From: Xanthomonas sp. AM6
GTDB taxonomy: Bacteria > Pseudomonadota > Gammaproteobacteria > Xanthomonadales > Xanthomonadaceae
NCBI RefSeq assembly: GCF_025665335.1
Contig: NZ_CP106869.1
Coordinates: 124,001 to 188,000 of the forward strand
DNA length: 64,000 nt
Direction of reading: 5' to 3'
Shown here: piece by piece, positions 27,059-35,732 of the stretch
Position numbering within the stretch: the first letter of the stretch is position 1
Layout: each line of letters begins with the position of its first letter
The notes under the pieces: generated by a model
What the model was told of the DNA's origin: nothing
What the model saw: only the letters and a program-made list of their open reading frames with translations
Database searches by the model: none
Translations under genes and position numbers: made by a program

Positions 27059-29025
27059 CCCAGCCCAACCTGCTCGACGCCCTGCAACGCGCCGGCACCT
27101 TGCGCACTCTGGACCTCGCCTTCGCCCAGAGCCTGCAACGCCTGGCCCCGGACACCGACAGCCTGGTCCTGTCCGGCGCCGCCCTGGCCTCGCTGGCCGT
27201 CGCCAGCGGCCACGCCGGCCTCGATCCGGACCGCGCCGGCATCCTGCTCGACCCACGCGACGGCCCGCCGCCCACGCTGCCGGACCCGGCCGACTGGCAC
27301 CGCGCCCTGGCCGCCTCGCGCTGGATCGCCCAGCCCGCGCCCGAGGACCCGGCCGCCGCCGACTGCCCGCTGGTGCTGGAACACGGCCTGCTCTACCTGC
27401 GCCGCTACCGCGAATACGAACGCCGCCTGGCGCAGGGCCTGCGCCGCCTCGCCGCGCAACCGCTGCCGGCCTTCGACGCCGCCACGCTCGCCCCGCTGTT
27501 CGCGCAGCTGTTCCCGCTCCCCTCGGCGACCGCCCGAAGGGCGGGCGAGGGTCCGTCCGCCGCAGACCACCCCGCCGACCGCCAAGCCCAGGCCGCCGCC
27601 CTGGCCCTGCGCCGCGGCCTGCTGCTGGTCACCGGCGGTCCCGGCACCGGCAAGACCACCACCATCGCCCGCCTGCTGCTGCTGCGCATCGCCCAGGCCC
27701 AGGCCACGGGCACCGACGCCCCGCGCATCGCCCTGGCCGCGCCCACCGGCCGCGCCGCCGAACGCATGGCCGAGAGCCTGCGCAGCGCCGTGGCACGCGC
27801 CACCGAAAGCGGCATCGATCCAGCCCTGGCCGGCGCGCTGCCGGCCGGCGCCAGCACCCTGCACCGCCTGCTCGGCGTGATCCCCGACCTGCCGCGCTTC
27901 CGCCACGACGCCGACAACCCGCTGCCGTTCGACCTGATCGTGGTCGACGAAGCCTCGATGGTCGACCTGCCGCTGATGTGCAAGCTGGTCGAAGCCGTCG
28001 CCGACGGCACCCAGCTGATCCTGCTCGGCGACGCCGACCAGCTGCCGTCCGTCGAAGCCGGCGACGTGCTCGCCGCGATCCTGCAGGCCGCCGGCCCCGG
28101 CGACGCGCTGCAGCCGGACGACGCCCAGGCCCTGCAACCGCTGCTCGGCGCCAGCGCTGCCGACCCCCGCCGCGGCGGCCTGGCCGGCCACCGCGTGCAC
28201 CTGCTGCGCGGCTACCGCCAGGCGCAGGGTTTCGCCCTGGCGCCGCTGGCCGACGCCGTGCGCGCCGGCGATGCCGACACCGCCCTGGCCCTGCTGCGCA
28301 GCGGCGAGCTGGCCGGCGTGCACTTCCACGAAGACGGCGAAGACCCGCTCGCCGCCCGCCGCGACGCCCTGCTCGCGCACTGGCGCGGCCTGGCCGACGC
28401 CGCAGATCCCGCGGCCGCCCTGCGCGACGCCGCGCGCCTGCGCCTGCTCAGCGCCGTGCGCGCCGGCCCGCAAGGCGCGCGCGGCCTCAACGCCCGCATC
28501 GAACAGCTGCTGGCCGACAGCGGCGCCGGCGCCCGCCGCCTCGGCGCCGCCTCGCCCTGGTTCCACGGCCGGCTGCTGCTGATCACCGAGAACAGCTACC
28601 GCCACGGCCTGTTCAACGGCGACGTCGGCATCTGCCTGCGGGACACGCATGGCGCGCTGGTGGCCTGGTTCGAAGGCGAGGGCGACGGCCAGGTCCGCGG
28701 CTTCCACCCCGCCGCGCTGCCCGCGCACGAAAGCGCCTTCGCGATGACCGTGCACAAGGCGCAGGGTTCGGAGTTCGAGGAGGTCTGGCTGCAACTGCCG
28801 ACCCGCGACGTGCGCGTGCTCAGCCGCGAACTGGTCTACACCGGCATCACCCGCGCGCGGCAGACCTTGCACCTGGCCGCCAGCGAAACCGTGCTGCGCG
28901 CCGCGCTGGCGCGGCACGCGGCGCGGATCTCGGGGCTGGCGTGGCGATTGGGCGAAGAAGACGTTCCGGCCGCCGTCGAGGCATCCCAGGTGCCCACCAC
29001 ACCCACGCAGGGCACGCTGTTCTGA
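27055..29025 (+). CDS. recD: Exodeoxyribonuclease V alpha subunit RecD
   Basis: A 656-residue SF1B helicase subunit. Walker A GGPGTGKT (194-201), the VVDEASMVDLPLM Walker B region, LGDADQLPSVEAGDVL, and a C-terminal FAMTVHKAQGSEFEEVWL plus LVYTGITRARQTL are all present. An insertion-like stretch at about residues 157-173 (27523-27575) reads as the dispersed CCTCGGCGACCGC...GGGCGAGGGTCCG repeat in frame; it falls just before the Walker A domain, in a linker. It starts at the ATGA overlap with recB. Confidence 0.95.
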   Translation: MTQPNLLDALQRAGTLRTLDLAFAQSLQRLAPDTDSLVLSGAALASLAVASGHAGLDPDRAGILLDPRDGPPPTLPDPADWHRALAASRWIAQPAPEDPAAADCPLVLEHGLLYLRRYREYERRLAQGLRRLAAQPLPAFDAATLAPLFAQLFPLPSATARRAGEGPSAADHPADRQAQAAALALRRGLLLVTGGPGTGKTTTIARLLLLRIAQAQATGTDAPRIALAAPTGRAAERMAESLRSAVARATESGIDPALAGALPAGASTLHRLLGVIPDLPRFRHDADNPLPFDLIVVDEASMVDLPLMCKLVEAVADGTQLILLGDADQLPSVEAGDVLAAILQAAGPGDALQPDDAQALQPLLGASAADPRRGGLAGHRVHLLRGYRQAQGFALAPLADAVRAGDADTALALLRSGELAGVHFHEDGEDPLAARRDALLAHWRGLADAADPAAALRDAARLRLLSAVRAGPQGARGLNARIEQLLADSGAGARRLGAASPWFHGRLLLITENSYRHGLFNGDVGICLRDTHGALVAWFEGEGDGQVRGFHPAALPAHESAFAMTVHKAQGSEFEEVWLQLPTRDVRVLSRELVYTGITRARQTLHLAASETVLRAALARHAARISGLAWRLGEEDVPAAVEASQVPTTPTQGTLF

Positions 29026-29166
29026 ACAGGTGCGGATACCGTGTCAGGGGCAAAACCCCGGTGAGGACCACCCACCCACCTTCGAGACGATCAGAAGGCG
29101 CCACTCCACGAAACGATCCCGTAGGTCACCATCGATGCTTGGTAATTCAATTGGAGCAGGAACGAC

Positions 29167-30045
29167 ATGACTCAGATAGCGGACTGGACTCTGAGCCGAG
29201 TCGCAGTCTTCGACAAGAACCGCGTTTATGTGCTCGCCTACTCCAAGCGCGAGCCCGGCACCCGGGTCTTTCGATGGACCGGAGAATGGAATAACTACCA
29301 CGTTCAAGCGATTTCCGCCGGTATATGCGCAATTCGCGGCGCCGCTCCCGAAATCCTGACGCTTGGCGCCAATGGTAGCGTTCATCGCGCTGCACCCGAT
29401 GGCCAGGCCTATGAGGACATAGTCGAGGAGAAACCCAGCAAGCACGGCCTGCTGCGCGACATCCGCGCGATCGGTGGACGTGTCTATGCCACGGGCGTCG
29501 GCCGCCAGGTCCATAGTCGAAAGGACAGAACCTGGCAGCGCTGCGATCAAGGAGTGGTCGAAGATCCGACCGCCGCCAACCTCAGTGGCTTCGAATCCAT
29601 CGATGGCTTTGGCGAGGATGAAATCTATGCCGCCGGCAACCAGGGCGAGATCTGGTGCCGCCGACAGGGTGCCTGGCAGCGAAGCGAAAGTCCGACCAAA
29701 ATCGTGCTGGAAAACGTTCTCTGCGCACCCGATGGCGTCGTTTACCTCTCAGGTCAGTCGGGCGTCGTCATACGCGGCCGTGCCGGTCGCTGGGAACTCG
29801 TTGAGCATGGGCTTACCGAAGATACGTTCTGGGACATGGCCTGGTTCAATGATCGACTCTGGCTGTCAACCACCGAAGCACTCTACATGCTGCAAGGCAG
29901 CGAGCTGGCGAGGGTCGAGACAGGGCTTCCCCGCGACCAGACTTTCAGATACCTGGACGCGAACGAGCAGTGCCTGTGGTCATCCGGTGAACGACATCTT
30001 GCAGCGTTTGACGGAGCGGCCTGGACACGCATACCCAGTCCCTAA
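29167..30045 (+). CDS. Seven-bladed beta-propeller-like hypothetical protein
   Basis: A 292-residue soluble protein. Seven repeats of about 38-42 residues each end in a G-x-W-like turn, for example EIWCRRQGAWQRSES and VVIRGRAGRWELVEHG, so it should fold as a seven-bladed propeller. There is no signal peptide or catalytic motif. Base composition is visibly less G/C-rich than in its neighbours, and codon choice is more mixed, which suggests acquisition from elsewhere. GGAGCAGGA precedes the ATG. I do not recognise a named family. Relatives near toxin loci come to mind, but no toxin gene is present here. Confidence 0.8.
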   Translation: MTQIADWTLSRVAVFDKNRVYVLAYSKREPGTRVFRWTGEWNNYHVQAISAGICAIRGAAPEILTLGANGSVHRAAPDGQAYEDIVEEKPSKHGLLRDIRAIGGRVYATGVGRQVHSRKDRTWQRCDQGVVEDPTAANLSGFESIDGFGEDEIYAAGNQGEIWCRRQGAWQRSESPTKIVLENVLCAPDGVVYLSGQSGVVIRGRAGRWELVEHGLTEDTFWDMAWFNDRLWLSTTEALYMLQGSELARVETGLPRDQTFRYLDANEQCLWSSGERHLAAFDGAAWTRIPSP

Positions 30046-30139
30046 GGCAAATGTGGAGACGTACATGAACAAGCCTGTCGTCGATCCGGGCCAACCATGA
30101 ACCGCGCGGCGTCGACGGTACTTGTGGCGTGATGTTCCC

Positions 30140-30168
30140 TGCCGGACGGCGATGCGCGACGTCCGGCA
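30140..30168. terminator. Hairpin between convergent propeller and SDR genes
   Basis: A perfect 9-base inverted repeat, TGCCGGACG/CGTCCGGCA, with an 11-base loop lies in the gap between two genes that point toward each other. There is no T-run, so it may be only a transcript-end hairpin. Confidence 0.4.
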
Positions 30169-30265
30169 TGAGAGGACCCGCTACGCCGGCGCCGACGATC
30201 TGCGCGACGCGCGGGCCAAGGGCCGCGAGGCTCGGTGAAGCGTGCAAGCCGCGTCGGCGGACGGC

Positions 30266-31009
30266 CTAGACGGCCATGACCCCGCCATCGACGAACAGTT
30301 CGTGCCCCGCGACGAAGCTGGCCGCGTCCGAGGCCAGGAACAGCACCGCCTCGGCGGTCTCCTCCGAGCTGCCGAGGCGGCCGAACGGGATCATCTGCTT
30401 GAAGGCGTCCTCGGCGCCGGCATTGCGCTCCAGGTAGGTCTGCATTGCCGGCGTGTGGACCATGCCGGGCGAAACCACGTTCACGCGGATGCCGCGGTGC
30501 TTCAGGTCGGTCGTCCAGGTGCGCGCCAGGGAGCGGATGGCCGCCTTCGTCGCGCTGTACACGGACAGCGCGCCGATGCCCTTGCTGCCCGCCACGGAGC
30601 CGGCCAGGATCACGGCGCCACCGGTCGTCATCAGCGGCAGCGCCTTCTGCACGGTGAAGACGGTGCCCTTGACGTTGGTCGTCAGCAAACGCTCCAGGTG
30701 CGCCTCGTCGATCTCGCCGAGCGCCGCGGACTCGGAAACGCCCGCGTTGGCGAAGACGACATCCAGTCGGCCATGGTCCTGCTGGATGCGCGCGTACAGC
30801 CGGTCCATGTCCTCCGGCACGCCGACGTCGCCCTGCACGCCCACGGCGCCGCGGCCGATCTCCGCCACGGCCGCGTCCAGCCGGTCCTGCCGCCGTCCGG
30901 TGACGTAGACCTGCGCGCCTTCCGCCGCAAACGCCTTCGCCGTCATCAGCCCGATGCCGTCGGTGCCACCGGTGATCGCGACAACCTTGCCCTCGAATCG
31001 ACTGTTCAT
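30266..31009 (-). CDS. SDR-family oxidoreductase
   Basis: A 247-residue classical short-chain dehydrogenase. The cofactor motif TGGTDGIG is at 13-20, NAG at 88-90, and the catalytic triad is Ser138, Tyr151 and Lys155 (YSATK). It ends in the typical ELFVDGGVMAV. A basic GRR segment at 38-40 after the second strand suggests NADPH preference. Start ATG 31009; the longer frame upstream crosses the promoter and the tetR gene and is rejected. It is divergent from a TetR regulator with palindromes in between, so it is probably repressed by it. The substrate is unknown. Confidence 0.9.
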   Translation of the reverse strand: MNSRFEGKVVAITGGTDGIGLMTAKAFAAEGAQVYVTGRRQDRLDAAVAEIGRGAVGVQGDVGVPEDMDRLYARIQQDHGRLDVVFANAGVSESAALGEIDEAHLERLLTTNVKGTVFTVQKALPLMTTGGAVILAGSVAGSKGIGALSVYSATKAAIRSLARTWTTDLKHRGIRVNVVSPGMVHTPAMQTYLERNAGAEDAFKQMIPFGRLGSSEETAEAVLFLASDAASFVAGHELFVDGGVMAV

Positions 31010-31027
31010 CTCGTTCCCTTTCCGTAT

Positions 31028-31069
31028 AAGTGGAGGATTGCTCCACTTAGTATATGGAGGTAGCCTCCG
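31028..31069. promoter_or_regulatory. Candidate TetR operator(s) between SDR and tetR genes
   Basis: A perfect palindrome, AAGTGGAG-GATTG-CTCCACTT (31028-31048), is followed by GGAGGTAGCCTCC (31057-31069). This is the usual place and form of a TetR operator in a divergent promoter region of 90 bases. Binding is inferred. Confidence 0.65.
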
Positions 31070-31099
31070 TTTCCACAAGCCATTCCTGAAAGAGCCTCC

Positions 31100-31666
31100 G
31101 TGACTGCCGATACCCCCTTGCGCGCCGATGCCCAGCGCAACCGCGAGCGCCTGCTCGCCGCGGCCGAGGACGTGTTCCTGGAGCGCGGCGCCGAGGCATC
31201 GATGGAAGACGTCGCCAAGCGCGCCGGCGTCGGCATCGGGACGCTCTACCGGCGCTTCCCCACGCGTGAGTCGTTGTTCGCTGCGGCATACAGCGCGCGC
31301 TTCCTGTCGCTCGCCGCGGCCAGCCACGCACGCGCCGGCACGCTCGATCCATTGGCCGCGCTGCGCCTGTATCTCGAGGACCTGGTGCTGCACACCAGCG
31401 TCTACCGGGGGCTTGCCGCTTCGCTCGGCGCGATGCTGCAGAGCGGTACCCCGGGTTGCGATGCCATCGGCAAGGAGGGACGGCGACTGTTGCGGCTCGG
31501 GCAGAAGTCCGGCGTCGTCCGCCGCGATGTCACCTTCGACGACCTCGTCGCCGTGTCCATGGCGACCTCGCTGGCCACCGAGCAGCTAGGCTCGCCGAAA
31601 ACGCGCATCGCGCACCTGATCGGGCTGTTCCTCGGCGGGATCGAAGCGCGCACACCGCACGCCTAG
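31100..31666 (+). CDS. TetR-family transcriptional regulator
   Basis: A 188-residue regulator with an N-terminal TetR helix-turn-helix (about 9-55: RERLLAAAEDVFLERGAE then ASMEDVAKRAGVGIGTLYRR). The C-terminal ligand domain resembles the SdpR/SCO4850-type C-domains that often accompany SDR genes. The start is GTG 31100. It is divergent from the SDR at 30266-31009 and most likely represses both genes until an unknown small molecule binds. Confidence 0.9.
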   Translation: MTADTPLRADAQRNRERLLAAAEDVFLERGAEASMEDVAKRAGVGIGTLYRRFPTRESLFAAAYSARFLSLAAASHARAGTLDPLAALRLYLEDLVLHTSVYRGLAASLGAMLQSGTPGCDAIGKEGRRLLRLGQKSGVVRRDVTFDDLVAVSMATSLATEQLGSPKTRIAHLIGLFLGGIEARTPHA

Positions 31667-31751
31667 CCGCTGAGGCGAGAATCGCCCTCAGGCTTCCGCC
31701 GGTAGTCCGATGCGGCGCATTACCATGCGCACGGTGCCGCAGCCGAAGCGC

Positions 31752-32570
31752 TCATGTCCCGGCCTCGCCCCCAGCAGACCCACTCCGCGAGCGCGCCGCG
31801 AAATAGCGCGTCGGCGAAAGCCCGAGCGTCTTCTTGAACATGGTGATGAACGCGGTGACGGACTCATAGCCAAGGCGCTCTGACACCCGCTGCACCGAAG
31901 CGCCGGCGGCAAGCTCGCGGATGGCGACGAGCAGATGCAGCTGTTGCCGCCACCGGCCGAAGGACAGGCCGGTTTCGCGGGCGATCAGGCGGGTCAGGGT
32001 CCGCTCTCCCAGCGCCAGGCGCTGGGCCCACTGGGTGATGGTGCTGCGATCCGCCGGATTGGCGGCCAGCGCATCGGCCAGCGCCCGCACCTTCGGATGC
32101 TGGCTGACCGGCAGGTACACGCGTTCGACCGGCATCTGCACCAGTTCGTCCAGCAGCACCCGCGCGAGCCGTTCGGTGTGCCCGTCGCGCGGGGAGTCGA
32201 GCGGCGCATCGGCCAGGTGCAGGATCATCTCCCGCACCATCGGCGAAATGGACAGGGTCACGCAGTGCTGCGGCAAGGCGACGAGGCCGGGCTCGACGAA
32301 CAGGTAGCACAGCCGCGCATTCGCGGTGGCGCGGTTGCTGTGCGGCATGCCGCCGGGAATCCACACGCCGCATTGCGGCGGAACGATCCACAGGGCGCGT
32401 TCGACCTGGCAGGTCACGGCCCCGTGCAGGGCAAGGATCAACTGCCCCTTGCGGTGCTCGTGCACCGGGATCTCGGCAGCGTGGTCGGCCACCAGCAGGC
32501 GGCTGGCGATCGCAGGCCGATCCGTCGCATCCGGGTCCAGATCGAAACCGGGGAGCGTAACGCGCGTCAT
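31752..32570 (-). CDS. AraC-family transcriptional regulator
   Basis: A 272-residue protein with an N-terminal cupin-like sensing domain (HEHRKGQLILALHGAV near 37-52) and a C-terminal double helix-turn-helix (about 165-262) with the family-typical GYESVTAFITMFKKTLGLSPTRYF. It resembles the NimR-type subgroup. It is divergent from the FUSC efflux operon, with 78 bases between, and probably controls it. A 19-base-phased pair of TAGCGAAA motifs lies in this gap. Confidence 0.9.
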   Translation of the reverse strand: MTRVTLPGFDLDPDATDRPAIASRLLVADHAAEIPVHEHRKGQLILALHGAVTCQVERALWIVPPQCGVWIPGGMPHSNRATANARLCYLFVEPGLVALPQHCVTLSISPMVREMILHLADAPLDSPRDGHTERLARVLLDELVQMPVERVYLPVSQHPKVRALADALAANPADRSTITQWAQRLALGERTLTRLIARETGLSFGRWRQQLHLLVAIRELAAGASVQRVSERLGYESVTAFITMFKKTLGLSPTRYFAARSRSGSAGGEAGT

Positions 32571-32587
32571 TTTCAGTTGACCGGTTT

Positions 32588-32614
32588 TAGCGAAACATTG
32601 TCATTCTAGCGAAA
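32588..32614. promoter_or_regulatory. Direct repeats in the AraC / FUSC intergenic region
   Basis: Two identical TAGCGAAA motifs begin at 32588 and 32607, 19 bases apart, close to two helix turns, in the same orientation. AraC-type regulators commonly bind such direct repeats, so this is a candidate operator for the adjacent regulator. Confidence 0.6.
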
Positions 32615-32648
32615 TTCGGCGACCGGGGCCGCTGAATACGATGCGCCC

Positions 32649-34631
32649 ATGCAAACGCCGCCCCCCGCCCCTGTCCGCTCCTTCCTCTCGCGGCCGCGCG
32701 CGCTGCTGCAGGCGCCGGCGCTGAAGGCCGATCAGGAAGCCGCGCTGTTCTCCCTCAAATGCCTGGTCGCCGCGATCCTCGGGCTGTACCTGTCGCTGCG
32801 GATCGGCCTGACCCGTCCGTTCTGGGTGATCGGCACCGTCTACCTGGTGTCGCAGCCGCTGGCCGGGGCAACGCTGAGCCGCGGCCTGTTCCGCCTGCTG
32901 GGAACGCTGGGCGGCGCGGTCGCCACGGTCGCGCTGGTACCGCGGTTCGCCAACGCACCGCTGGTGCTGAGCGTGGCGCTGGCCGCCTGGATGGGGCTGT
33001 GCCTGTACCTGGCGATGCTCGACCGGACACCGCGTGCCTATGCCTTCCTGCTGGCCGGGTACACGACCAGCCTGATCGGGTTCCCCAGCGTGATGGTGCC
33101 CGGCGAAGTCTTCACCATCGCCATCACCCGCGTGCAGGAAATCGCCATCGGCATCCTGGCCGCCACGCTGGTCCATGGGCTGGTGCTTCCGCGCAAGGTC
33201 TCGCACCGCGTCCAGGCGCGGGTCGCATCGATCCTGTCCGACGCGGAGCGCTGGACCCGAGACCTGTGCGCGGGCGCGAAGGCCACGGTGCTGGCGCAGG
33301 ACCGCGCGAAGGTGGCGGTGGACCTGCTCGAGCTGCACACGCTGTCCATCCACCTGCGCTTCGAGAGCGCCTATGGCCCGGCCCAGGTCGAGATGCTGCG
33401 GGCGCTGCACGACCGGATGCTCGACGTGCTGATGCTGTCCAGTGCGGTGGACGATGCGATGGTCGAGCGGCGCACGCTGGAGCGCGGTCCGCAGACCGCG
33501 GACACCGCCGACCCGAACGGCTGGCGCGCATCGCTGCAGGCCAACCTGGCATCGAACCTCGCCGAGCTGGACACCGCGCAGCGCGACTGCCGCTTGCTGG
33601 AAGCGCAGTTGCGCGCCGCCAACCCGCACTGGCGCCGGCAGGTTCCCGCGCGGCTCGCGCACAAGGCGCACGGCCACGTCCTGCACCGCGACCACCGCCT
33701 CGCCCTGCGCGGCGCGGTCGGCGCCTTCGTCGGCATCGTGCTGAGCTGCGGCCTGTGGATCGCCACGGCCTGGTCCGACGGCGCGACGGCGGTCTCCATC
33801 ATCGGCACGGCGTGCCTGCTGTTTGGCACCACCGAGGCCCCCGCCGGCCACGTCATGCGCTATCTGGGCGGGTCGTCCATCGGGGTCGCCGTCGGCCTGC
33901 TCTACGGCCTGGTGGTCTTTCCGGGCCTGTCCGATTTCACCGGCCTGGTAAGCGTCCTGGCGCCCGTGCTGCTGGTGTGCGGGTCGTTCCTGGCGCGGCC
34001 GCCTTTCATGATGGGCGCGCTGGGCGTGGTGCTGACGTTTCCGCTCATCGCGGGCCTGGGCGCCACCAATGCCACGAACGCCGTCGGCGCGCTCAACAGC
34101 AGCGTCGCGCTGTTCGTGGGCACCGCAGCGGCGCTGTGCAGCATGCGCCTGTTCCAGACCATGGACCCCCATCGCGGCCGCAAGCGGCTGCTGGAGACGA
34201 TCGAGCGCGCCATCGCGCGCCGCGTTCGCGGGCGTGGACGCAACGCCACCGACTGGACCAGCCGCATGGTGGACCGGCTCGGGCTGCTCGCCCCGCGCCT
34301 GCGCGGCCGACCGGAGGCAGCGCACACCCTGCGCACGCTGTTCGCGGACATGCGCGCGGCAGGCGCCGTGGCCGAGCTGCGTGTGATGGGCAGGGCGCTG
34401 AAAGGGCAAACCGCCCGTGCCTGCCATGCCGCGTTGATCGACGCGGCGGTCGTCCATTTCCGTATCCGCGCCATCCCCCAGCGCGCGCTGGACAGTCGCC
34501 TGCTGGACTCGCTCGACCGCACGCGCAAGGCGGTCATCGCCGACCAGGAGCCCGAACGCGCACGCATGCTTGCGCTGCTTTCGGACCTGCGCCGCGACCT
34601 GCTGGCGCCGCTGATCGCGCATGGGGGCTAA
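32649..34631 (+). CDS. FUSC-family (AaeB-like) efflux protein
   Basis: A 660-residue inner-membrane protein with two blocks of membrane helices (about 35-175 and 355-505) separated and followed by soluble regions, the layout of fusaric-acid-resistance/AaeB transporters that export aromatic acids. The first block contains RIGLTRPFWVIGTVYLVSQP, close to the family core. It is the first gene of a four-gene unit with DUF1656, HlyD and an outer-membrane factor. The substrate cannot be read; aromatic carboxylates such as hydroxybenzoate are typical for relatives. Confidence 0.92.
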   Translation: MQTPPPAPVRSFLSRPRALLQAPALKADQEAALFSLKCLVAAILGLYLSLRIGLTRPFWVIGTVYLVSQPLAGATLSRGLFRLLGTLGGAVATVALVPRFANAPLVLSVALAAWMGLCLYLAMLDRTPRAYAFLLAGYTTSLIGFPSVMVPGEVFTIAITRVQEIAIGILAATLVHGLVLPRKVSHRVQARVASILSDAERWTRDLCAGAKATVLAQDRAKVAVDLLELHTLSIHLRFESAYGPAQVEMLRALHDRMLDVLMLSSAVDDAMVERRTLERGPQTADTADPNGWRASLQANLASNLAELDTAQRDCRLLEAQLRAANPHWRRQVPARLAHKAHGHVLHRDHRLALRGAVGAFVGIVLSCGLWIATAWSDGATAVSIIGTACLLFGTTEAPAGHVMRYLGGSSIGVAVGLLYGLVVFPGLSDFTGLVSVLAPVLLVCGSFLARPPFMMGALGVVLTFPLIAGLGATNATNAVGALNSSVALFVGTAAALCSMRLFQTMDPHRGRKRLLETIERAIARRVRGRGRNATDWTSRMVDRLGLLAPRLRGRPEAAHTLRTLFADMRAAGAVAELRVMGRALKGQTARACHAALIDAAVVHFRIRAIPQRALDSRLLDSLDRTRKAVIADQEPERARMLALLSDLRRDLLAPLIAHGG

Positions 34632-34635
34632 CGCC

Positions 34636-34851
34636 ATGTTCGCCGACCTCTCCATCGATGGCGTCTTCGTTCCCGGCCTGCTGGCGGTGGCGCTCCTCGC
34701 GCTGGCGCTGGCGTTGCTGGCATCGGGGCTGCTGGCGCGCCTCGGCCTGTACCGGTTCTTCGCCTATCGGCCGCTCGTGGGCCTGTCGCTGTTCGTGATC
34801 CTGGTGGAGCTGCTGATCCGGCTCGCGCCCCTGATGTGGGAAATGAAATGA
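34636..34851 (+). CDS. DUF1656 (AaeX-like) small membrane protein
   Basis: A 71-residue protein with two hydrophobic helices and the family start FADLSIDGVFVP. DUF1656 proteins accompany FUSC/HlyD pairs in the AaeXAB arrangement; their exact role is not established. ATG 34636 follows the FUSC stop by four bases and has GGGGG at ribosome-binding distance. An upstream in-frame ATG at 34621 overlaps FUSC and is less likely. Its stop overlaps the next start as ATGA. Confidence 0.88.
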   Translation: MFADLSIDGVFVPGLLAVALLALALALLASGLLARLGLYRFFAYRPLVGLSLFVILVELLIRLAPLMWEMK

Positions 34852-35732
34852 AGCACATGCTTGCCGTCATCGGGCGTTGGAGCGCAACGCTCGGCCTGTT
34901 CGTGATCGCCGTCGTCGCGGCCCTGTCCATCTGGAACCGATACGAACAACGCCCATGGACGCGCGACGGCCGGGTGCGCGCGGACGTGGTGCGCGTGGCA
35001 TCGGACATGGGCGGGCTGGTCACGCAGGTCCCGGTGCACGACAACCAGCGCGTGAAAGCCGGCCAGCTCCTGCTGGTGCTGGACCAGCCCCGCCTCGCCG
35101 CCGCGCTGGAGCAGGCGGATGCACAGGTGCGCAGCGCGCAGGCCACGCTCGACCTGGCCCGCCGCGAATCGAAACGGGACGTCGCCCTGGGCGATCTGGT
35201 CGCCTCCGAGACGCGCGAGCGCAACGCCGCCAAGGTCGCGACGGAGCTGGCCAACCTGGCGCAGGCCCATGCGGAGCGGCGGGTGGCGCTGCTCAACGTG
35301 CAGCGCACCGAGGTGCGCGCCACCGCCGACGGCATCGTGACCAACCTCGACCTGCACCCGGGCGACTTCCTGCAGCCGGGGGCGCAGGCCATGGCCCTGA
35401 TCGCCGCCGACAGCCTCAGGGTCGAAGGCTATTTCGAGGAAACCAAGCTTGCGTGCATCCGCGAAGGCGATGTCGCCATCGCCCGGCTGATGGGCGACGG
35501 CCGCGAGGTGCGCGGGCATGTGGAGAGCATTGCCGCCGGCATCGCCGACGACCAGCGCTCGAGCACGCACAACCTGCTGCCGGCCGTCGCGCCGACCTAT
35601 TCGTGGGTGCGGCTGGCGCAACGCATCCCGGTGCGCATCCGGATCGACGAGATCGCCCCGCACACCCGGCTCATCATCGGCAGGACCGCGAGCGTGACCA
35701 TCGCCCCGAGTGCGGCGGGGGCCTGCAAGTGA
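34848..35732 (+). CDS. HlyD/AaeA-family periplasmic adaptor
   Basis: A 294-residue membrane-fusion protein with one N-terminal helix (about 8-28), a biotinyl-lipoyl-like half (VTQVPVHDNQRVKAGQLLLVLD), a short alpha-hairpin, and a second lipoyl half (ATADGIVTNLDLHPGDFLQPG). It links the FUSC pump to the outer-membrane factor encoded next. The GTGA overlap with the following gene suggests translational coupling. Confidence 0.93.
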   Translation: MKHMLAVIGRWSATLGLFVIAVVAALSIWNRYEQRPWTRDGRVRADVVRVASDMGGLVTQVPVHDNQRVKAGQLLLVLDQPRLAAALEQADAQVRSAQATLDLARRESKRDVALGDLVASETRERNAAKVATELANLAQAHAERRVALLNVQRTEVRATADGIVTNLDLHPGDFLQPGAQAMALIAADSLRVEGYFEETKLACIREGDVAIARLMGDGREVRGHVESIAAGIADDQRSSTHNLLPAVAPTYSWVRLAQRIPVRIRIDEIAPHTRLIIGRTASVTIAPSAAGACK

